NCBI GenBank assembly: GCA_934271255.1
Contig: CAKQQS010000008.1
Span: forward strand, 1-64,000
Length of the DNA: 64,000 nucleotides
Source of the DNA: an uncultured Clostridia bacterium
GTDB lineage: Bacteria; Bacillota; Clostridia; Christensenellales; Borkfalkiaceae
Direction of reading: 5' to 3'
Below are positions 24,972 to 34,350 of the stretch, piece by piece. The notes below the pieces were generated by a model, which did not search any database, was not told the origin of the DNA, and saw nothing but the letters and a program-made list of their open reading frames with translations. The translations under genes were made by a program, and so were the position numbers. Positions within the stretch are counted from its first letter, which is position 1, and each line of letters opens with the position of its first letter.

Positions 24972-27900
24972 TTAATTGTTCGTCGCCGTTTGCGCGTATT
25001 TGGCGTAAACGTACATATCTTCGTTTACCGTAAAGGTATGCGTCGCTTCCGTCGATATAAGCGTTTCCGTCTGGTCTGCCGCGTAATAGTACCAGCCGAC
25101 GAACTCGTAGCCTTCGACTCTTACGTTAGCCGTAATAGTGATGCTGTCGCCTTTTTCCATTCTTTTGCCGTTGCCGAACTCTATTTCCTTACCGTTTTCG
25201 TCGGTAATATAACCCGCTTCGCCCGGATACGCTATAAAGTTGCACGTTTCTTTTTCGTTGAATCTGGCGAAAACGAACAGGTCGCCGCTCAACGCGAACG
25301 TATACGTCGCTTCCGTCGATATAAGCGTTTCCGTCTGGTTTGCCGAGTAGTAATACCAACCTGCGAACTCGTAGCAGTATTCCGCAACCGCCGTAAGCGT
25401 TATCGTCGTACCGCGTTCATACTTCTTGCCGTTCATTCCGTCCGTCGGGTTGCCTTCCGAGTCGGTTATATAACCGCCCCTGTCAGCCGAGTAACCGAAC
25501 GTTACTCTGTCGAGAACTTGTATCGTAATCGTCGCTTTGAGTTCGGGGTTTTCAATATAAACGTACGTTATTTTAAAAGTACCCGCTTTGCTCGTGTCGA
25601 ACATGCCGTTTTCGGTGTAGTAAATATCGCTCGTTATTTCGTATTCGATATTATATAACAAATCGACGAACTCTTCGCCCGATTTGCCGAGCAAGCGTAT
25701 TCCTTGCGGAATCGCGTAAAACTCTTCGTTTAAGTCAACCGTATACGACGTAACGAGTTTACCGTCTTCCGATAACACAAATCCGTAGTCGCCGCTGTCT
25801 TCCAACCTGACTTCCGTAACCGTTTTTCTGAACAACGCGGTAACGTGCATGTTGCCCGTCGATTCGTTAAGAACGAAAGTGTGTTCGAGTTCTTTGGACA
25901 AGAAATGCTCTTCCGAGTATACGTCGGAACTAACAAACCAACCGACGAAAACGTAACCGTCGTTTGCCGTTACTCCGATCGTAACTTCCGAGTTTTCGGG
26001 TAAGTCTTCTCTGTAAAAGCCTTCTTCCGCCGACGAGCCGTTTGTAAATCTTCCGCCGTTTACGTCTTCTATGCGCGCCGATATAAAGAACGCTTTTTCA
26101 AACCTTGCGTAAACTACGGCGTTTTCCGTTACCGTGAACTCGTGCAGCGCTTCTTTGGAGATAAGGTTTGCGTCTTCGCCTTCGCCGTCGAACCAACCCG
26201 CGAACTTAGTATACGAGTAGGATTCCGATGCCGAAACTTTAACTTTCGCGCCTTCGGGCACCGTGTAAACGATGCTTTCTTTGGGTTGCGACGTCCCTTC
26301 CGGAACGTATTCGTAAACCTTACCGCCTTCGCCCGCTATTACCGTAAAGGTAACTTTGTCTTTTTCAACGAACTTAGCGTAGATATACGTTGCGTCCGTT
26401 ATTATGTCGAACGTTTCGGTCGCGTTGTCCGAAACGTATCTTAACTCCGTTCCGAAGTCGTTTCGCACGAACCAACCCGCAAACTTGTAACCATCGTTTC
26501 CTTCCGCGCTGAGCGTTATCTTTCCGCCGAGATCCATATATTCGGGATGCCCTTCGGGAGAGTTTACGACCACGTTGCCGTTCAGTTTGATAACCCCGTT
26601 GATGCTGCCGTCCGACTCGCCCATAATATATGCGTATACTTCTACGGTCGGGACTTCTACGACGAGATGACATTTTACGGCGTCGTCGTATTTGTACGTT
26701 ATCGTTATATTATATTCGCCCGTCTTCGCGTAATTTACCGCGCTTGCGTCTACCGTGTAATCGGACGGGTTCAATATCGTGCCGCGTTCCGTTTTGACGA
26801 CAAGGCTCGTTAAATCCGCTTGTTCTTTTGCGGAAACGTTATAAATAAATCTGCCGTCTTCGAATCCGCCGCATTCCGCCGTTATCTTCGTAACGTCTTC
26901 TACGAACACCGCTCTTACGCGTAGGTCTACGCCTTGTTGAACGAACGTATATACCTTGTCTGTCGAAACGGGTTTTTCGGAAAGGTTGCCGTTTTCGTCT
27001 TCCGAATACCAGCCCGAGAACTTATATCCGTCGTCCGCCACCGCTTCGAACTGTTTTTCATTCCGGAGATAATCCATCGGTATTACGTAACCGTGACCTT
27101 CTCTTTCGTAAGCGAGGTCGGGATTTCCGTCGGGGATTATTTTACCGTATCCGTAAAAACCTACGTCAAGCGTAGCGTGTTGCGAAGAAATATGTATATC
27201 GAGCAAAAACCGCGCGTCGTTGACATAGAACTTTACTTCGTATTCGCCTTCTTTTGCGAAATCCAACCCGTCGTAATCTACGGTATAATCGTCGTAATGA
27301 AGGAGAACGCGTTCTAATTCCTTGTCATCGGCTGTACGACGAAGCCCTTTTATTTCGAGTTTTTGAAGATCTATCGAAGCTTTATCCGGCCTTAAATACA
27401 AATGGTGCACTATTTCGCCGTTTGCTTGTTGAGCGATTCCCGATTCTCCGGGATATATCCATAGTTGATACACGCCTTTTTTGTTGGAATATTGCGGTTT
27501 GATTTTAAATCTTGCGACGACCGTGAAGTCGTATTCGCGGCGAGTAAGTTCGTAAACAGGTTCGTCGGACAATTTGTCGCCGATTACTCCGCCGTCGCCG
27601 TAAACGTACCAACCGTCAAAGTCGTGTACTTCGTCGGGAACAGCCGTGAGTTGAACACGACTCGTCATATCGCTTACGAAAAACTCTTTATGCGTAAACA
27701 AAACTTTATCGTTCTCTTCGATATAGAACTTACCGCCCGTCAGCGCCCTTGCCGCAAGGTCGCCGTTCTTCTCGGATACGCAAAGTTCTATCCAGTTACT
27801 GTATTCTTTGCCGTCTACCGTCGCTTTAAACCATACTGTGTAATTGCCTTCTTTATCGTAGTCGATTTCGTCGACTCCCGTCATAACGTATTGATCGGGA

Positions 27901-28862
27901 GCAAGTCTGACGAAAATCATATCTCCGCTTTTGTTTCTTTTAAGCCCTACGACTGCTATCGCGCCTATATCGAGGTTTTTCGGGTTGCCCGGTTTTACGT
28001 ATATCGTTTTCGGGGTGCGCCCGTCCTTGTACTGCGACGGCAATCCCGATTTGCCGGGGAAAGCCCATACCTGATAAACGCCTTCCATATTCGCTTTAAA
28101 CTTAGCGACTAACGAGCGTTCGCCCTTTATTTCCAGACTTAAAAACTCTTCCGTAGAAAACGGTTCGTCCGCCGTTACGCCGTCCGTTTTTTCATACCAG
28201 CCCAAAAAATCGTACCCGTCGTCCGGCCTCGCCGTGAGATTATAATATTTTCCTTCTTCTACGTAAACGGTTGCCGATTCGTCCTCATAAACCCAAACCG
28301 TTTTATCCAGCGAACGCCAAAAACCGTAAGCCGTTTTTGCGGATACGGCGCCTTTGCCGTACCCTTCTACGCTAATAGTTATTTTTTCTCCCTTGTTGGC
28401 GTCGCCGAACACGAACTTGGAAAAAGAATCCGTTTCAAACGTCAGTTTGCCTTTTTTGTACTCGCAAGGAAGTTTTTCCGATTCCGTTTCGCTCTTGATA
28501 TGGTAAACCAAATACTCGCTGACGCCTTTTATCGGCGTCGGAACGGACACCTTGACTTTGCCGTTCGGCTGTACTTTCACCCCGTCCGACGTTACGGAAA
28601 TGTCCATAACGACCATATTTTTCGCTTCGTACGCGGGGAAGTCGTCGGGCAACGCTTTCAAGGCTTGCTGAACGTCTTCGTTAAGGACGTCCAACTTCTC
28701 GGTTACGAGTTTCGCGCCTTTGTCGAAACTTCCGCCGGTAAGAACAACTCCCGCTTCGCTTTTCAGCGTGCCCTTGTCTTTGTTACAGCCGCAACCCGCC
28801 GCCAAGCAGATGCTTACGACGAGTATGGAAAGTAACGCAACGTAAAGTAATTTCTTTTTCAT
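24972..28862 (-). CDS. Giant lipoprotein with InlB-like repeats
   Basis: The start is ATG 28862: AAGGAG precedes it and a lipoprotein signal begins there (KKKLLYV to LAAGC, Cys at about 24). The longer frame adds 34 residues without a signal. The protein has 1296 residues. At least eight modules share the pattern F-x-GW[YF], about 25 residues, then [YVF]-x-[AV]-[KR]-F, as in Listeria-Bacteroides (InlB B) repeats. Ig-like strands lie between them (PSDYTVDASAVNYAKTGEYNI). The last two modules are close duplicates at DNA level (264-bp offset near 25041 and 25305). No enzyme motif is seen. The likely role is adhesion or surface structure. Confidence 0.85.
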   Translation of the reverse strand: MKKKLLYVALLSILVVSICLAAGCGCNKDKGTLKSEAGVVLTGGSFDKGAKLVTEKLDVLNEDVQQALKALPDDFPAYEAKNMVVMDISVTSDGVKVQPNGKVKVSVPTPIKGVSEYLVYHIKSETESEKLPCEYKKGKLTFETDSFSKFVFGDANKGEKITISVEGYGKGAVSAKTAYGFWRSLDKTVWVYEDESATVYVEEGKYYNLTARPDDGYDFLGWYEKTDGVTADEPFSTEEFLSLEIKGERSLVAKFKANMEGVYQVWAFPGKSGLPSQYKDGRTPKTIYVKPGNPKNLDIGAIAVVGLKRNKSGDMIFVRLAPDQYVMTGVDEIDYDKEGNYTVWFKATVDGKEYSNWIELCVSEKNGDLAARALTGGKFYIEENDKVLFTHKEFFVSDMTSRVQLTAVPDEVHDFDGWYVYGDGGVIGDKLSDEPVYELTRREYDFTVVARFKIKPQYSNKKGVYQLWIYPGESGIAQQANGEIVHHLYLRPDKASIDLQKLEIKGLRRTADDKELERVLLHYDDYTVDYDGLDFAKEGEYEVKFYVNDARFLLDIHISSQHATLDVGFYGYGKIIPDGNPDLAYEREGHGYVIPMDYLRNEKQFEAVADDGYKFSGWYSEDENGNLSEKPVSTDKVYTFVQQGVDLRVRAVFVEDVTKITAECGGFEDGRFIYNVSAKEQADLTSLVVKTERGTILNPSDYTVDASAVNYAKTGEYNITITYKYDDAVKCHLVVEVPTVEVYAYIMGESDGSINGVIKLNGNVVVNSPEGHPEYMDLGGKITLSAEGNDGYKFAGWFVRNDFGTELRYVSDNATETFDIITDATYIYAKFVEKDKVTFTVIAGEGGKVYEYVPEGTSQPKESIVYTVPEGAKVKVSASESYSYTKFAGWFDGEGEDANLISKEALHEFTVTENAVVYARFEKAFFISARIEDVNGGRFTNGSSAEEGFYREDLPENSEVTIGVTANDGYVFVGWFVSSDVYSEEHFLSKELEHTFVLNESTGNMHVTALFRKTVTEVRLEDSGDYGFVLSEDGKLVTSYTVDLNEEFYAIPQGIRLLGKSGEEFVDLLYNIEYEITSDIYYTENGMFDTSKAGTFKITYVYIENPELKATITIQVLDRVTFGYSADRGGYITDSEGNPTDGMNGKKYERGTTITLTAVAEYCYEFAGWYYYSANQTETLISTEATYTFALSGDLFVFARFNEKETCNFIAYPGEAGYITDENGKEIEFGNGKRMEKGDSITITANVRVEGYEFVGWYYYAADQTETLISTEATHTFTVNEDMYVYAKYAQTATNN

Positions 28863-28945
28863 CCTTTTTCTCCTTATATAATGTTTTCGGGGAATATTAT
28901 AGAATCCGATGTTTTCGCCCCTTGTTTTCTCAACCTTTCGTCTGA

Positions 28946-29707
28946 TTATTTCGTTACCGTGCAAACGTTTTCGATTTTAACAACGGAAACCGACTGCGTA
29001 TGCGTTAAAGTCGTTTTATCGTCAGACAAAGTTATCGTCGCGCCGACAAAAAATCCGTAATTGTAAGCGGGAATGCCGTTTTTCATATCTTCTTCGTTTT
29101 CGTAAAACACGATTAAATTACCCGATATTCTATATAATACCACGGGATTGTACATATCGTCGCCCAGTCCGAACTTAGCCGACGCCGTTTTCCCGTCGTC
29201 GTGGAATATGAATTCGACGACAAGCGATTCTGCCGTCGCTCTATATTCTTCTTCCGATACGTCCATTTCTTTGAGCATTGCTTTTTTCTCTTCTTCCGTG
29301 CCGAGCCAGGTAATGCGCGTAGCCGTTTTCTTAAACGTTTTGCCGTTTATGTTTACATCGGCCCATTTTGCGTAAAGAGTAAAACTCTTTGCGGGCATAT
29401 ACGAAAACTCGAACGGTTTATCGGAAAGCGTTTTGCCGTTATCCGCGCTTTCGTACCAACCTGCGAAAACAACACCTTCTTTCGTCGGTTTTTCGGGCGA
29501 TTCGATTTTTGCGCCCGCCGTCGCTTCGATAGCGGATACCGCGCTACCGCCCGTACTGTTAAAAGTAATGGTGTAAGTTGCGGGGGTTTCTTCGCCGCCG
29601 GGGTTTTCCGCTTTTTTGCCGCAAGCGGTAAACAAAGAGAGTGCCGATACCAGCAATAACGTCGCTATGACGATAATCGTTACGGTTTTTTGTTTGAAGT
29701 TTTTCAT
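28946..29707 (-). CDS. Lipoprotein with one InlB-like repeat
   Basis: ATG 29707 starts a lipoprotein signal (LSLFTAC, Cys at about 29). The longer frame adds 15 residues without sense. The protein has 253 residues. One Listeria-Bacteroides repeat lies at about 42-115 (YTITFNSTGGSAVSAIEA, VVFAGWYESADNG, FTLYAKW). A C-terminal beta domain of about 130 residues (FKKTATRITWLGTEEEKKAML, HDDGKTASAKFG) resembles lipocalin-like domains of gut bacteria, but this is a guess. It is first in the three-gene surface operon, 83 bases ahead of the giant lipoprotein. Confidence 0.82.
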   Translation of the reverse strand: MKNFKQKTVTIIVIATLLLVSALSLFTACGKKAENPGGEETPATYTITFNSTGGSAVSAIEATAGAKIESPEKPTKEGVVFAGWYESADNGKTLSDKPFEFSYMPAKSFTLYAKWADVNINGKTFKKTATRITWLGTEEEKKAMLKEMDVSEEEYRATAESLVVEFIFHDDGKTASAKFGLGDDMYNPVVLYRISGNLIVFYENEEDMKNGIPAYNYGFFVGATITLSDDKTTLTHTQSVSVVKIENVCTVTK

Positions 29708-29824
29708 GTTTTTCGTTTCCTTTTTTTCGTTTATTTTTTCTACGACCGACAACCGACGGTCGTAAGAGTGCCAGACAAGTGCGTTTGCCGACGTATTTTC
29801 TTTTCAAGATTTTTATCTATGCTC

Positions 29825-29853
29825 TTTACTTGACGAAACGTTTATGTTATAAT
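29825..29853 (+). promoter_or_regulatory. Promoter of the SBP-LuxR gene pair
   Basis: TTTACT (29825-29830), a 17-base spacer and TATAAT (29848-29853). The start would be near 29860, leaving an untranslated leader of about 205 bases. I recognise no riboswitch in it. The other side of the gap (29708-29824) shows no clear minus-strand promoter. Confidence 0.65.
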
Positions 29854-30065
29854 ATCTTTTATAAAAAGTATTCTTTCGTCAACAAAGTTTTTGCGTTTCG
29901 GCGTAGCGTCGGGAGCATAACGACCTATCTTACGCGTCTTATTATACGAAAGAAAAAGCCTTTTGTCCTCCGCCCTAACCCCGAAAAGGTGGGGAAAAAG
30001 TAAAAATATTTAAAAAAATTTTTTGTTTTTCGACGTAAAATCCGTCGCCGAAAAAGGAGCGCCGA

Positions 30066-31400
30066 ATGAAAAAGATACTTTATTTATCACTCGTTGCCGT
30101 TCTTTCTTTAACCGCTTTGGTCGGTTGTAACAAAAACGGCTCTTTGCTTAATTCGAAAAAACCCGTAACGCTCACGATGTGGCACGTTTACGGCGAACAT
30201 TCCGATTCGCCTATGGACAGGTACGTTACCGAGTTTAACCGTACCGTCGGGAAAGAAAAGGGAATCATAATCAATATCACGGACAAATCGAACGCTTCGG
30301 AAATCGGCGAAAAACTTTTGAACGCTCAAAAAGGCAAGGCGGGGACTACCCCTATGCCCGATTTGTTCTTTTGCCATACGAGTAACGCAATAGAACTGGG
30401 CATAAACAATCTCGTCAACTGGAAAGAAGTCTTTTCGCAAACCGAACTCGACAAGTTTATCGGCGGGTTCCTGAAAGACGGGACGGCGGAAAACTCTCTC
30501 GCGGTTTTGCCCGTGTCTAAATCGACGCATCTTCTCTTTTACGCGGGCAGCGTGTTCGAGCGGTTCGCCAACGCGAAAAACGTTTCAGTAGACGACCTTA
30601 AAACGTGGGACGGATTCTTTGCCGTTGCGGAAAAATATTACGAGTATTCGGGCGGAAAACCCTTTTGCGCGCTCGATTTCTTTATTCGTTCGGTCGAACT
30701 CGACGCGATAAGTCGCGGGGCGAACGATTTCTATACCGAAAACGGGTGGTACAAGGAAAACGCGACGTTGCTCGCTTCATACAAAAAGTTCGCTTCGTCT
30801 ATCGCCAAAGGGCATATCGTCGTGTCCGACGAGTTTTCAAACACGCAGGTTATGACGGGAGCGACGCTCGCGGGAATTTCTTCGTCCGCAGCCGTTCTGT
30901 ATTATAACGACGTGATAAACTATCCCGATACGAACGTAGTCGAAGAAATGAATCTTAAAGTATTGCCCGTCCCGCAAGCGGGAGTCGGCGTAAAATACGC
31001 TACGCAGGCGGGCGTAGGACTTTGCGCGTACAAAACGACTGCTCAGAAAACGGAAGCCGCGTCGATTTTCGCTAAATGGTTTACCGAAGAAAAACGCAAT
31101 CTCGATTTCGTCGCTCAAACGGGATATATGCCCGTTAAAAACGGCGCGTTCGATAAACTCGCGACGTACAATTTTAAAACGGCAGCGTTTAAAAACACGT
31201 ACCTTGCGTTAAACGACACGAGATCGTCCTGCACCTTTTTACCCGAGCCGTCCATAAACGGATACTACTCCAACACTTATACTTTATATAACGAAATACG
31301 CGCGTTGCAAAAAGATATTCAAAAGAACGGGTACAATGGCAAAAGCGCGCAGGACGTAGCGAACGAAATCGTAGATTTTTTCCTTAACATAGGCAAATAA
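30066..31400 (+). CDS. Solute-binding lipoprotein without a cognate permease
   Basis: The 444-residue protein has a lipobox ALVGC (Cys21) and then a family-1 sugar-binding fold: TLTMWHVYGEHSD, PDLFFCHTSNAIELG near 95-110, LPVSKSTHLLFYAG near 150-165, and a C-terminal TEEKRNLDFVAQTGYMPVKNGAF segment. AAAGGAG precedes the ATG. No permease or ATPase gene is adjacent. The next gene, four bases away, is a membrane-anchored LuxR regulator with an extracellular domain. This suggests that the binding protein serves signalling, perhaps presenting a ligand to the regulator. Confidence 0.9.
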   Translation: MKKILYLSLVAVLSLTALVGCNKNGSLLNSKKPVTLTMWHVYGEHSDSPMDRYVTEFNRTVGKEKGIIINITDKSNASEIGEKLLNAQKGKAGTTPMPDLFFCHTSNAIELGINNLVNWKEVFSQTELDKFIGGFLKDGTAENSLAVLPVSKSTHLLFYAGSVFERFANAKNVSVDDLKTWDGFFAVAEKYYEYSGGKPFCALDFFIRSVELDAISRGANDFYTENGWYKENATLLASYKKFASSIAKGHIVVSDEFSNTQVMTGATLAGISSSAAVLYYNDVINYPDTNVVEEMNLKVLPVPQAGVGVKYATQAGVGLCAYKTTAQKTEAASIFAKWFTEEKRNLDFVAQTGYMPVKNGAFDKLATYNFKTAAFKNTYLALNDTRSSCTFLPEPSINGYYSNTYTLYNEIRALQKDIQKNGYNGKSAQDVANEIVDFFLNIGK

Positions 31401-31404
31401 CGAT

Positions 31405-33012
31405 ATGAACTTTTTGGCTAAACTGAAAAACCGAAAAACATCTATGCGACGCAAGTTGTTCCTTTATATGCTTGCGCTCGCAATGATAGTGCTGGCGTTT
31501 TTGGCGTGCGGCTTGTTTTTCTTCGGGCATTTTTCATCTGCCAAACAACGCGCCGCGAACACTTTGTCTTTTCAAATGAGAACGTTCGACAGGCAGATTT
31601 CCAAATATTTTGAAGACGTAACGAGAATGGGCGAATCCCTTTCGGAAAGCGTCGCGCAAAAAACGGACGATTTTTTGGCGGGAGAAGGCATTTCTTTCAG
31701 TCAACTAACGAACGACGGCGCGCGCATAACCGCCCTTCAAAATCTTCTTTTCGACAAACTCGGCGCGGAACTTCTCAAAACGGACTGTTCGGGAGTGTTT
31801 CTGACGCTGAACGCTACGACGAACACGCACGCGTACGGCGCGGATAAATCTAAAACGGCGATATATCTGAAACGGTCGTCGCTTAACGAAACGGACGAAA
31901 AGTTACGATTGTATCGCGGTGTTCCCGACATTGCTTCCGACAGAGGCATTCTCACTCACCGTAAATGGCGGCTCGAAATGCAAGTCGAAGAAATACCCGA
32001 TTACGGCAGGTTTTTGAAACGCATTTCGCCGATTTTGAACAAATCGCCTTTCATAACGAGCGTTTCCGTTCTTCGCGGTACGTCCGAAAGGACGATGCAT
32101 CTCGTTCTTCCCGTAGTCAATAAATCCAACGTCGTTTACGGGCTTTGCGGATTTGAAATCTCCGCCGATTATTTCAAAAAATATTTTGCTCAGCCCTCGC
32201 AGTTAGAACATCTTACTTGTATGTTCTTCCCTAAAAACGGGGATTATTTCCACACGGACGACGGATTTTCGGCGGGAGTTTACGGCGGATATTATCTTCC
32301 CCCGCAAGGAAAACTTACCGTCAAAAGCATCAGGGACGGACTCTCTTTTCTTAACGGCGATTCGTCTTACATAGCAAAAATCCAACCCGTAAGTCTCTGC
32401 GGGGACGATTACGTTCTGATTGCCGCGTACCCCAAAGAAGAGTATAACAGGTCTGTTGTCAACAATACCGTTTCCGTCGTTTTGCTTGTGCTTTTGTTAG
32501 TCGGAACGACGGTTGCAATATGCGTATTTTTCAGCAGACGGTTTCTTAGCCCACTGCTTAAAAGCATCGAACAAATACAAACGAAACAACACAAAACCGC
32601 AGAGTCGGCGTTCGTCGAAATCGACGACCTTTTCGGGTTCCTTGCCGAGCAGGACAGACTACGCGACGAAGAAGAGGCAAAACTCCGCGACCGTTGCGAC
32701 GAGCAAGGCGATTTGTTAAAACAAAACCGGACGGATATCGACCGACTTGCGTATTCGCGCAAAACCGAAGTTTCTCCCGACGACTACGAAATGTTCAAAA
32801 AGGGAATCAAAACGCTTACCAAAACGGAACGGCAAATATTCGGGTTGTATCTCGAAGGAAAAACCGCCGAAGAAATCATGCAAACTTTCAATATACAAAA
32901 AAGCACGCTTAAATACCACAACCATAACATTTTGGGTAAACTCGGCGTATCGTCGCGAAAACAAATGCTTCGCTACGCAACCCTTTTGAAACAAGAAACG
33001 GAACAAAAATAA
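31405..33012 (+). CDS. Membrane-anchored LuxR-type regulator with extracellular sensor
   Basis: The 535-residue protein has membrane segments at about 18-42 and 350-376. The roughly 305 residues between them are predicted outside the cell, with a Cache-like look (FFGHFSSAKQRAANTLSFQMRTFDRQISKYFEDVTRMGESL, DYGRFLKRISPILNKSPFITSVSVLRG, FEISADYFKKYF). After TM2 comes a charged coiled coil (about 385-455) and then a LuxR/GerE helix-turn-helix (about 468-528: LTKTERQIFGLYLEGKTAEEIMQTFNIQKSTLKYHNHNI). No kinase or receiver domain is present, so this is a one-component membrane regulator. It is coupled to the solute-binding gene by a four-base gap. Confidence 0.88.
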   Translation: MNFLAKLKNRKTSMRRKLFLYMLALAMIVLAFLACGLFFFGHFSSAKQRAANTLSFQMRTFDRQISKYFEDVTRMGESLSESVAQKTDDFLAGEGISFSQLTNDGARITALQNLLFDKLGAELLKTDCSGVFLTLNATTNTHAYGADKSKTAIYLKRSSLNETDEKLRLYRGVPDIASDRGILTHRKWRLEMQVEEIPDYGRFLKRISPILNKSPFITSVSVLRGTSERTMHLVLPVVNKSNVVYGLCGFEISADYFKKYFAQPSQLEHLTCMFFPKNGDYFHTDDGFSAGVYGGYYLPPQGKLTVKSIRDGLSFLNGDSSYIAKIQPVSLCGDDYVLIAAYPKEEYNRSVVNNTVSVVLLVLLLVGTTVAICVFFSRRFLSPLLKSIEQIQTKQHKTAESAFVEIDDLFGFLAEQDRLRDEEEAKLRDRCDEQGDLLKQNRTDIDRLAYSRKTEVSPDDYEMFKKGIKTLTKTERQIFGLYLEGKTAEEIMQTFNIQKSTLKYHNHNILGKLGVSSRKQMLRYATLLKQETEQK

Positions 33013-33081
33013 CTTTTGCGATTAAAAAACACGCCCCCTTTCGTATAAAAAACGGTAGCGAATATATTTTGGAGAGAAAGT

Positions 33082-33459
33082 ATGACTCGGACGGAATTAG
33101 AAGAATATATACTGACGAATTACGGTATCGAGCCGGATTATCCGTGGTCGCAATATTCAAGTTACGCGGTATTCCGTCACGTCGGTAACAAAAAGTGGTT
33201 CGCCGTCGTTATGTCCGTGCCTGAAAACAAGTTCGGACTTGCGGGCGCCGAAGAAATAAACGTCGTCAACTTAAAATGCCCGCCGATACTTTCGGGCGGG
33301 GTTCTCGGCTAAAAGGGAATCTTCCCAGCCTATCACATGAGCAAGGCGAATTGGATTAGCGTTTCGCTTGACGGAAGCGTCGACGACGACAAAATCAAAA
33401 TGCTTTTAGACGTAAGTTTTGACGCCACCGCGCCCAAAATCGCAAAAAAGAAAAATTAA
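33082..33459 (+). pseudogene. MmcQ/YjbR-family gene interrupted by an in-frame TAA
   Basis: The frame from ATG 33082 reads as an MmcQ/YjbR protein (TRTELEEYILTNYGIEPDYPW, FRHVGNKKWFAVVM, VVNLKCPP) but meets TAA at 33310-33312 after 76 codons. The same frame continues with the missing C-terminal part (GIFPAYHMSKANWISVSLDGSVDDDKIKMLLDVSFD) to TAA at 33457-33459. The joined length of about 125 residues is normal for this DNA-binding-fold family of unknown function. No frameshift is needed. A nonsense mutation, a sequence error or stop read-through (TAA followed by A) are the options. AGAGAAAG precedes the start. Confidence 0.88.
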
Positions 33460-33470
33460 ATCGCATAAAG

Positions 33471-33506
33471 AAAAAGACGAACGACAGTATATCGTTCGTC
33501 TTTTTT
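33471..33506. terminator. Bidirectional terminator
   Basis: A 14-pair stem AAAAAGACGAACGA with its complement (33471-33484 and 33492-33505) has a seven-base loop and T runs on both strands. It ends the MmcQ gene and the SDR operon. Confidence 0.9.
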
Positions 33507-33564
33507 ATGTGGGGAAAAGTCAATAATCGAAACCTTTTTATCGTTTATGGTTTATTTGACCTTT

Positions 33565-34341
33565 TTAAGGAATGACGGGATAGAGTTGAATCATATTGCC
33601 GCAGTCGACCGTGAGTTCCGCGCCCGTGGTGTTCTTTGCGTGAGCGACGAAATACCATACTGCGTCGGCGACGTCGGAGCCTTCCGCTATCGAGCCTAGC
33701 GGCGAATACGCCGACGGCAACGTTTTGTAAAACTCGGGATTTTTGTCCGTTCTGTCCGTATGAATCATACCCGGCAAAACGGCGTTTACTCTTATTTTAT
33801 ATTTGCCCAAATCCAGCGCAAGCGCGCGCATCAAGCCGAGTTGCCCGCCCTTGGACGCGGAGTACGCCGCCCTTTCGGGTATTGCCCTGTAAGCGGTGTT
33901 CGAGTTGATGAAAGTAATACTTCCGCCCGTCGCGGTCATTCTTTTCGCGGCGTGTTGAATTATACAAAAGTTCCATAAAACGTTAGTGTTCATCACGCGT
34001 TGAAAATCGGAAAGCGGACTGTTCAGAGCGTCAAACCCGACTCCCAAATCCGCCGCGTTAAGCACCAGATCGGTGATGATTATTCCGCAGTCGTCCAACT
34101 CGGCAAAAACGCGTTTTACGCATTCTTCGTCTACTTGTCCGTGTTCGTCGAGCGCGTTGAGAGTCTTGCCTATTATTCGTACGTTCGGGTGTTTTTTACG
34201 GTAGTTTTCTTCCGCAATCTTAACCTTGTCGGCATTTCTTCCCGTAAAAACCGCGTTTACGCCTTCACAGGCGAACTTTTCTATTATAGCCGCGCCCGTG
34301 TTGACGCACGCGCCCGTTACAAATGCCCATTTTTCGTTCAT
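33565..34341 (-). CDS. Short-chain dehydrogenase/reductase (SDR)
   Basis: The 258-residue protein has the SDR nucleotide motif TGACVNTGAA (about 9-18), the NAA motif (about 95-97), catalytic Ser in FINSNT and YSASKGG (about 158-164), and the PG motif VNAVLPGMIHTD. The length is typical. It is the last gene of a three-gene operon with an enolase-superfamily dehydratase and a lactonase-like hydrolase. I infer oxidation of a sugar to a lactone, or reduction of a keto-sugar acid; the substrate is unknown. Cytoplasmic. Confidence 0.93.
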   Translation of the reverse strand: MNEKWAFVTGACVNTGAAIIEKFACEGVNAVFTGRNADKVKIAEENYRKKHPNVRIIGKTLNALDEHGQVDEECVKRVFAELDDCGIIITDLVLNAADLGVGFDALNSPLSDFQRVMNTNVLWNFCIIQHAAKRMTATGGSITFINSNTAYRAIPERAAYSASKGGQLGLMRALALDLGKYKIRVNAVLPGMIHTDRTDKNPEFYKTLPSAYSPLGSIAEGSDVADAVWYFVAHAKNTTGAELTVDCGNMIQLYPVIP

Positions 34342-34350
34342 ATCCGACTC

